This document shows positions 58,717-64,000 of a DNA stretch of 64,000 nt, in pieces. The first letter of the stretch is position 1, and each line of letters starts with the position of its first letter. Origin of the DNA: Sphingomonas albertensis. GTDB taxonomy: Bacteria; Pseudomonadota; Alphaproteobacteria; Sphingomonadales; Sphingomonadaceae. Under the pieces are notes generated by a model that was not told the origin of the DNA, made no database searches, and worked only from the letters and a program-made list of their open reading frames with translations. The stretch spans positions 1 through 64,000 of the forward strand of contig NZ_JACONT010000002.1 in NCBI RefSeq assembly GCF_014358075.1, given 5' to 3'. A program made the translations under genes and the position numbers.

Positions 58717-61295
58717 CGCGCGTGACCCGGATCCGCGACTGGGCCCGGATCCGCGACTGGATCGCGCATCGCCGCGGCACGCTGATTGCGCTCGCCGTGC
58801 TGGTGGTAGCGGTGCTCGGCTTCGCGGCGATCCACAAGCTTACCGCGGAGATCCGCCTGTCGGAGGTCCGCGCGGCGTTCGCGGCGCTCGGCTGGCCCGA
58901 ATTGTCCGCGTCGATCGCGCTGACGGTCGTCAGCTACATCGCGCTCACCTTCTACGACACGATCGCGCTCCGGGTGATCGGCCACCCGCTGCCGTGGCGC
59001 ACCGCGGCGGTCGCCTCGTTCACCAGCTACACGATCAGCCACAATCTCGGCCTCGCGATGCTGACCGGCGGCTCGGCGCGCTACCGCGTCTACAGTCGCG
59101 CGGGCCTCGACGAAGCCGCGGTCGCGCGCGTCGTCCTGATCGCCGGCGTGACGTTCTGGGCGGGCGTGATCACCGTCGCCTGCCTGTCGATGGCACTGCA
59201 TCCAGGCATGTTGCCGGTCGTCCGCTGGACCATGCCGCCGCTGCTGGAGCGGTCGATCGGCATCGCGATCCCGCTGGCGATGCTGGCGATCGTCCTGCGC
59301 TATCGCCGCGGCGGGGCGATCGGGTTGTTCGGCTGGCGCCTGCCCTTGCCCGATGCACGGCAGGCGCTGGCGCTCGTGCTGGTCTCGACGGTCGACCTCG
59401 CCGCGGCGAGCGCGGCGCTGTTCGTGCTGTTGCCGGGTGCCTCGCCAGACCTCTATCCGGTGCTGTTCCTCGGCTATGCGGTGGCAATCGTGGTCGCGCT
59501 GATCAGCCATGTGCCGGGCGGGCTCGGCGTGTTCGAGGCGGTGATCATCGCGACCATGCCGCAGAACAACGCGACCATCCTCGCCGCGCTGCTCGCCTAT
59601 CGCATCATCTATTACGTCGCGCCGCTGATCCTGGCGGCGGTGTTGCTGGCGTTCCACGAGGGCCGGCAATGGCGCCGTCGCGACCGCACCGCCGGACAGG
59701 AGCGACGCGGCACCGATCCGCTGGCGATCGCGCTGCCGCTGGCGCCGTTGCTGCTGGGCGTGCTGGTCTTCATGTGCGGCGCGATGCTGCTCGTCTCGGG
59801 CGCGCTGCCCGCCGCGCCGGGCCGGATGGACGTGCTGGCGAGCGTCCTGCCGCTGCCGATCAGCGAGATGGCGCATGTCGCGGCGAGCCTCGTCGGCGTG
59901 ATGCTGCTGTTCGTCGCGCTCGGGCTGTACCGGCGGCTCGACGGTGCGTTCTGGGCAGCGCGGCTGCTGCTGGTCACGGGGACGCTGCTGTCGATCGCCA
60001 AGGGCCTCGATTACGAGGAGGCGACCGTGCTCGTGCTCACCGCCGCCGCGCTGCAATGGACGCGGGCGGCCTTCTATCGCCGAACGCGGCTGACCGCGGA
60101 GCCGCTGTCGCCCGAATGGCTGGTCGGCGTCGGCGCCGCGATAGGCCTGTCGGTGCTGATCGGGTTCTTCGCGTACCGCCATGTCGGCTATTCGAGCGAT
60201 CTGTGGTGGCGGTTCGAGACCGACGCGAACGCCTCGCGTTTCCTCCGCACCAGTCTTGCGGTCGGGCTGTTGCTGATCGGCGCGGCGATCTGGCGGCTGT
60301 TCGCGGCCGCACCCGTGCCGATGGTCCACGACGAACTGCCGCGCGACGTCGCCGAGGCGGCGCTCGCGCATGCCGACCGCACCGACGCGATGCTGGCCTT
60401 TACCGGCGACAAGCGGTTCCTGGTGTCGGACAGCGGCGACGCGTTCCTGATGTATCAGGTGAAGGGCGCGAGCTGGATCGTGATCGGCGATCCGATCGGT
60501 CCGGCGGAGGCGTGGTCCGAGCTCCTCTGGGCGATCCGCGCCCGCGCCGATGCCGCGCAGGGCCGGCTGCTGCTGTACCAGATAGGCCTCAGGATCGTGC
60601 CGATCGCGATCGAGATGGGGCTGAAGCTCGTCAAATACGGCGAAGAGGCGACAGTCGAGCTGGAAGGCTTCACGCTCGACACGCCGGACATGCGCAGCGT
60701 GCGCAAGGCTAGCCGCGTCGCCGAGCGCGCCGGCGCCGAGTTCGCGGTCGTGCCCGCCGCCGAGATGCCCGCGATCATGCCCGAATTGCACGCGATCTCC
60801 GACTGGTGGCTGGCCGACAAGAACCATGCCGAGAAGCGGTTCAGCGTCGGCCGGTTCGAGCCGGGGTATATGGCGAAGTTCGACTGCGCGGTGGTGCGGA
60901 TCGAAGGGCGCATCGTCGCCTTCGCCAATGTCTGGGGCACGCCGAACAAGCAGGAGCTGTCGGTCGACCTGATGCGCCACGCCGAGTCGATGCCGCAGGG
61001 TGGCATGGACTTTCTGTTCACGCGGCTGATGCTGTGGGGCCACGAACACGGCTATCGCACTTTCTCGCTGGGGATGGCGCCGTTGTCGGGGATCGACGCG
61101 CGGCGGCTGTCGCCGACCTGGTCGAAGGTCGCCGCGTTCCTTTTCCGCCATGGCGAGCGGTTCTATGGGTTCGCCGGCCTGCGCGCCTACAAGGAGAAGT
61201 TCCGCCCGAACTGGACGCCGCGCTACATCGCCTCGCCAGGCGGCACGTCGCTGCTGCGCGGGCTGATCGATTTGCAGGCTTTGGTGAGCCGGTAA
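58701..61295 (+). CDS. mprF: MprF-type lysylphosphatidylglycerol synthase/flippase
   Basis: An approximately 864-residue membrane enzyme of the MprF family. The N-terminal half has about 12-14 helices (the flippase domain; ISHNLGLAMLTGGSARYR is a typical segment). The cytosolic C-terminal domain (DUF2156, GNAT-like, from ~residue 545) transfers lysine or alanine from tRNA to phosphatidylglycerol; signatures are EEATVELEGFTLDTP, SDWWLADKNHAEKRFSVG and GLRAYKEKFRPNWTPRYI. It lowers negative surface charge and protects against cationic peptides and acid (family knowledge). Start uncertain: GTG at 58701, TTG at 58713 (overlapping the DUF2147 stop) or GTG at 58722. The aminoacyl specificity cannot be read by eye. 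Confidence 0.9.
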   Translation: MATRLTRVTRIRDWARIRDWIAHRRGTLIALAVLVVAVLGFAAIHKLTAEIRLSEVRAAFAALGWPELSASIALTVVSYIALTFYDTIALRVIGHPLPWRTAAVASFTSYTISHNLGLAMLTGGSARYRVYSRAGLDEAAVARVVLIAGVTFWAGVITVACLSMALHPGMLPVVRWTMPPLLERSIGIAIPLAMLAIVLRYRRGGAIGLFGWRLPLPDARQALALVLVSTVDLAAASAALFVLLPGASPDLYPVLFLGYAVAIVVALISHVPGGLGVFEAVIIATMPQNNATILAALLAYRIIYYVAPLILAAVLLAFHEGRQWRRRDRTAGQERRGTDPLAIALPLAPLLLGVLVFMCGAMLLVSGALPAAPGRMDVLASVLPLPISEMAHVAASLVGVMLLFVALGLYRRLDGAFWAARLLLVTGTLLSIAKGLDYEEATVLVLTAAALQWTRAAFYRRTRLTAEPLSPEWLVGVGAAIGLSVLIGFFAYRHVGYSSDLWWRFETDANASRFLRTSLAVGLLLIGAAIWRLFAAAPVPMVHDELPRDVAEAALAHADRTDAMLAFTGDKRFLVSDSGDAFLMYQVKGASWIVIGDPIGPAEAWSELLWAIRARADAAQGRLLLYQIGLRIVPIAIEMGLKLVKYGEEATVELEGFTLDTPDMRSVRKASRVAERAGAEFAVVPAAEMPAIMPELHAISDWWLADKNHAEKRFSVGRFEPGYMAKFDCAVVRIEGRIVAFANVWGTPNKQELSVDLMRHAESMPQGGMDFLFTRLMLWGHEHGYRTFSLGMAPLSGIDARRLSPTWSKVAAFLFRHGERFYGFAGLRAYKEKFRPNWTPRYIASPGGTSLLRGLIDLQALVSR

Positions 61296-61314
61296 GGCTT
61301 GCTAGGGCTCGCAA

Positions 61315-61974
61315 ATGAGCTTCCTCCTGGCAATCGAAGGCGCCGACGGCGCGGGCAAGGCCACTGCTTCGGCATTGGTCGTCGAGCAGTTGCGCGTCGC
61401 CGGTCGCACCGCCGACGTCGTGTCGTTCCCGCGCTATACCGAGACGGTCGGCGGCTGGGCGCTTGGCGCGATGCTGGCCGGGACGCTGCCGCGCGGCACG
61501 TCGCCCAAGGCGGCGGCGGTGCTGTACGCGCTCGACCGGATGGAGTCGCGCGATCACCTGCTGGCGACGATGGCAGCGAACGAAATCGTGGTGTTCGATC
61601 GCTACATCGCCTCGAACATGGCGTATCAGGCGGCGCAGGTCCCGGCGGACGAGGCGGACGCGATGATGGCGTGGATCGCCGACCTGGAGACGGGGTCGTT
61701 CGCGCTGCCCAAGCCCGACCTGTCGGTCTATCTGGACACGCCGGCAGAGATCGCGCGCGGGCTGATCCTGAAGAAGCGTAAGCGGTCCTACACCGACGAT
61801 GCGTTCGACGCGTACGAGGCGGATACCGGGCTGCAGGACCGGGTCAGGACCAACTACACCGCGATGGCGAAGGCTGGGTTGCTCGGACGGTGGGCGACCG
61901 TTTCGACCGTGAAGGACGCCGCGTCGCGGGCGCCCGCCGAGATAGCCGACGAGATCGTCGCGCTGCTCGACTGA
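61315..61974 (+). CDS. Thymidylate-kinase-like nucleotide kinase
   Basis: A 219-residue P-loop kinase of the thymidylate kinase family, which phosphorylates dTMP to dTDP. The P-loop is IEGADGAGKATASALV, with Ala where Ser/Thr follows Lys in most relatives; the next Thr may take over magnesium binding. DRYIASNMAYQ (the DR[YFH] motif) and the lid region LKKRKRSYTDDAFDAYE are present. It starts 19 bp after the mprF-type gene. It may be the only dTMP kinase or a second copy; that requires the rest of the genome. Its connection with the lipid genes before it is not obvious. Confidence 0.8.
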   Translation: MSFLLAIEGADGAGKATASALVVEQLRVAGRTADVVSFPRYTETVGGWALGAMLAGTLPRGTSPKAAAVLYALDRMESRDHLLATMAANEIVVFDRYIASNMAYQAAQVPADEADAMMAWIADLETGSFALPKPDLSVYLDTPAEIARGLILKKRKRSYTDDAFDAYEADTGLQDRVRTNYTAMAKAGLLGRWATVSTVKDAASRAPAEIADEIVALLD

Positions 61975-62009
61975 GCCGCGCCGTCCGATCAGTCGCTCCG
62001 CCGCCCCCC

Positions 62010-62092
62010 CGTCATCCTGACGAAAGTCAGGACCCAATGTAATGGAACGCAGCCCTGCTTTGCTCTGGGTCCTGACTTTCGTCAGGATGACG
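62010..62092. repeat. REPIN-like palindromic element, family D copy 3
   Basis: CGTCATCCTGACGAAAGTCA and TGACTTTCGTCAGGATGACG flank a centre beginning GGACCCA and ending TGGGTCC. It lies 35 bp after the kinase gene. A GC-rich run and TTTTT follow (62095-62113), which may terminate transcription. Confidence 0.87.
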
Positions 62093-62149
62093 TAGGCGGG
62101 CGCGCGCCTTTTTAACTTTTTTGTCATCTACGGATTCCGCATTGCAGCA

Positions 62150-62178
62150 TAAGTAAACGCCATTACTTAGCACGCTAA
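62150..62178 (+). promoter_or_regulatory. Palindromic operator ahead of marR-type gene
   Basis: TAAGTAA and TTACTTA (62150-62156 / 62163-62169) are perfectly inverted around ACGCCA. A second palindrome, TTAGC-AC-GCTAA (62167-62178), overlaps it and reaches the first base of the start codon. MarR proteins bind 16-20-bp palindromes, so autoregulation of the marR-FUSC operon is likely. Confidence 0.7.
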
Positions 62179-62630
62179 TGACTTCCTCCCGTGCCGCTCT
62201 CGAATCCTCCTACGCCCGCACCCTGCTGCCGCTCGCCCGTCTGTGGCGTCAGGCAGCGGATCGGGCGCTCAGCGACATGTGCGTGTCCGCATCGTCGGGA
62301 TGGGCGCTGGTCCAGGTCGGCCGGCTCGGCGACGACGTGCGCCAGACCGATCTCGCCACCCAGCTCGACGTGACGCAGGCCTCGCTCGTCCGCTCGATCG
62401 ACCAGATGACCGCCGCCGGCCTCGTCGAGCGCCGCCGCGATCCGGCCGATGCGCGTGTCAGCCGGATCCGCCTGACCGAGCGCGGCCGCACGCTCGTCAC
62501 CACGATCGAGGCGAAGTTCACCACCCTGCGCCACGAAATGCTCGAAGGCGTCACCGACGACGACCTCGCCACCGCCCTGCGCGTGGCGGAGCAACTCGGC
62601 GCGCGGTTCATGGCGGATCGCGCGCGATGA
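62178..62630 (+). CDS. MarR-family transcriptional regulator
   Basis: A 150-residue winged-helix regulator of the MarR family. Helices 1-2 cover ARTLLPLARLWRQAADRALS; the DNA-reading helix region is QTDLATQLDVTQASLVRSIDQMTAAGLVERR, and the wing follows with DPADARVSRIRLTERGR. MarR proteins are dimers released from DNA by aromatic acids or drugs. It is followed 10 bp later by a FUSC-type exporter gene, and a 20-bp perfect inverted repeat precedes it, so it likely represses its own operon. No ribosome binding site is evident between the operator and the ATG. Confidence 0.9.
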   Translation: MTSSRAALESSYARTLLPLARLWRQAADRALSDMCVSASSGWALVQVGRLGDDVRQTDLATQLDVTQASLVRSIDQMTAAGLVERRRDPADARVSRIRLTERGRTLVTTIEAKFTTLRHEMLEGVTDDDLATALRVAEQLGARFMADRAR

Positions 62631-62640
62631 GCCCGACCCG

Positions 62641-64000
62641 ATGATCCTCGCCCGGTTCGGCGCGAAGGAAGCGCTCTTCTCGGTCAAATGCCTGATCGCC
62701 GCGTTCCTCGCCTACTACATCGCGCTCAGGATCGGCCTGACGCGCCCCTATTGGGCGGTGACGACATCCTATATCGTCGCGCAACCGCTGGCCGGCGCGG
62801 TGCTGTCGAAGGCGGTGTTCCGCGTCGCGGGCACGGTGCTCGGCGCGATCGCCGCTGTCGTGCTGGTGCCGAACCTCGTCAACGCGCCCGAACTGCTGTC
62901 GCTGGGTCTCGCGCTCTGGCTCGGCGTGTGCCTGTACATCTCGCTGCTGGACAGGACGCCGCGCGCGTACGTGTTCCTGCTGGCCGGCTATACCGCGAGC
63001 ATCATCGGCTTCCCGTCGGTGGCGGCACCGGGCGCGATCTTCACGACCGCGGCGTTGCGCGTGCAGGAGATCACGATCGGGATCCTCTGCGGCAGCCTGA
63101 TCCACGGCTTCGTCTTCCCGCAGACGGTGACCGCGGCGCTGCTCGGACGGATCGACGCGATCCTGGCGGACGCCGAACGCTGGTCGCGCGATTCGCTCGC
63201 CGGTGCCTCCGATGCCAAGCTCGACCGCGACCGGCGGCGGCTCGCGCTCGACATCAACGAGCTGCATCAGCTTTCCATCCACCTGCCGTTCGACACCGCG
63301 CGGCTTCTTCCCCGCGTGCGGACGCTGCGTGCGCTCCAGGCGGAACTGTCGATGCTGTTGCCGCTGGCGAGCGCGGTAGACGACCGGATCGTCGAGCTGA
63401 CCCGCGGCGCCGATGCCCCCCGCCCCGAGGCGCTCGCGCTGATCGAGGACGTGCGCGAATGGCTCCGCGATCCACCCGCAGTCGAGCGACGGGGCGCGAC
63501 CGCCGATGCGCTGATCGCCCGCGCAAAGGCACTCGAGCCGCCGGTCGGCACCACGCTTATCTGGCGCGACGCGCTTCGCCTGAGCCTGCTCGCGCGCCTC
63601 GGCGAACTGGTCGACGCGCACCGCAACGCGCGCGACCTGCGCGATCAGATGCGCTCGCCGTCGCGAACCGCGATCACCCCGGCGGTCGCTCGGTTGCTGG
63701 CCCGGACGGCCCGCCGACCGCTCCACCGCGATCGCGGCATCGCGCTGCGGGCGGCGGCGGGTACCGTCACGACGATCCTGCTCGGGTGCGCGTTCTGGAT
63801 CGGCACCGGCTGGAGCGACGGCGCGGGCGCGGTGCTGATCGCGGGCGTGTGCTGCGCGCTGTTCGGCAACAGCGACGATCCCGCACCAGCGATCATGGCG
63901 TTCTTCTATGGCACGATCATCGGCCTCGTCGTCTCTGCCGTGTACGCCTTCACGATCCTGCCGCGCGTGACCGATTTCGTGACGCTGGCTGCGGTACTCG
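62641..64000 (+). CDS. FUSC-family aromatic acid exporter (partial, AaeB-like)
   Basis: A partial gene cut by the right window edge after 453 codons. The protein begins MILARFGAKEALFSVKCLIA and has a first bundle of about six membrane helices (YWAVTTSYIVAQPLAGAV, VCLYISLLDRTPRAYVFLLA), a cytoplasmic helical domain (~175-345) and a second helical bundle starting near GIALRAAAGTVTTILLG, the two-fold layout of FUSC/AaeB transporters. AaeB exports hydroxylated aromatic acids together with a periplasmic adaptor, usually encoded just downstream; the DUF1656 and HlyD-type partners would be expected beyond the edge. The ATG lies 10 bp after the marR-type stop codon. Confidence 0.85.
   Translation, partial: MILARFGAKEALFSVKCLIAAFLAYYIALRIGLTRPYWAVTTSYIVAQPLAGAVLSKAVFRVAGTVLGAIAAVVLVPNLVNAPELLSLGLALWLGVCLYISLLDRTPRAYVFLLAGYTASIIGFPSVAAPGAIFTTAALRVQEITIGILCGSLIHGFVFPQTVTAALLGRIDAILADAERWSRDSLAGASDAKLDRDRRRLALDINELHQLSIHLPFDTARLLPRVRTLRALQAELSMLLPLASAVDDRIVELTRGADAPRPEALALIEDVREWLRDPPAVERRGATADALIARAKALEPPVGTTLIWRDALRLSLLARLGELVDAHRNARDLRDQMRSPSRTAITPAVARLLARTARRPLHRDRGIALRAAAGTVTTILLGCAFWIGTGWSDGAGAVLIAGVCCALFGNSDDPAPAIMAFFYGTIIGLVVSAVYAFTILPRVTDFVTLAAVL

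Overview
The window looks like chromosomal DNA of a high-GC alphaproteobacterium, most likely Sphingomonas or a close relative. This is inferred from gene content, codon bias and the many intergenic palindromic repeats, not from a 16S gene. About 50 protein genes are packed tightly, mostly in same-strand runs with 1-4 bp overlaps. I see no tRNA, rRNA, CRISPR array, complete insertion sequence or prophage.

Layout. 0-9 kb: a pair of acyl-CoA dehydrogenases, an alginate-export-type outer-membrane barrel, the C4-dicarboxylate carrier DctA and a divergent DctB/DctD two-component system. 9-16 kb: an AbrB-type membrane protein, a spermidine-synthase-like methyltransferase and a short Hsp70 in one overlapping operon, then a YaiI-type protein, a DEAD-box RNA helicase and an HI0933-type flavoprotein. 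16.5-23.8 kb: a long minus-strand pentose-phosphate operon (rpiA-tkt-tal-gnd) that continues into two HAD phosphatases, a GreA/GreB-like protein and a 60-residue DNA-binding protein. 24.3-30.4 kb: a tripartite RND efflux pump. 30.7-38.7 kb: a DEDDh exonuclease, a Gfo/Idh/MocA oxidoreductase, a GGDEF-EAL-PilZ protein, a haloacid-dehalogenase-type HAD and a hybrid histidine kinase. 39.4-43.1 kb: class Ia ribonucleotide reductase, with nrdA and nrdB separated by two small genes. 43.1-44.6 kb: an AT-rich foreign P-loop ATPase gene placed directly behind nrdB. 44.6-51 kb: a membrane-anchored nuclease, an outer-membrane barrel, small proteins, a Bcr/CflA-type MFS exporter, a lipoprotein and an Fe(II)/2-oxoglutarate oxygenase. 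51.2-57.2 kb: polA, a second AT-rich small gene (winged-helix-like), a flippase, a polyprenyl diphosphate synthase and a chorismate mutase. 57.6-62 kb: an AcvB/VirJ-DUF2147-MprF envelope module plus a thymidylate-kinase-like gene. 62.2-64 kb: a MarR regulator with a clear palindromic operator and a FUSC-type exporter cut by the window end.

The most unusual signals are these. (1) At least 21 intergenic REPIN-like elements of seven sequence families. Three carry tandem copies of their outer arm, always with a period of exactly 18 bp. (2) The AT-rich ATPase gene whose ribosome binding site lies inside the last codons of nrdB. (3) A DctD response regulator without the GAFTGA sigma-54 contact loop. 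(4) A small AT-rich gene wedged between polA and a flippase. (5) A lysyl-phosphatidylglycerol synthesis and turnover module (mprF plus acvB/virJ) with an intervening DUF2147 gene.
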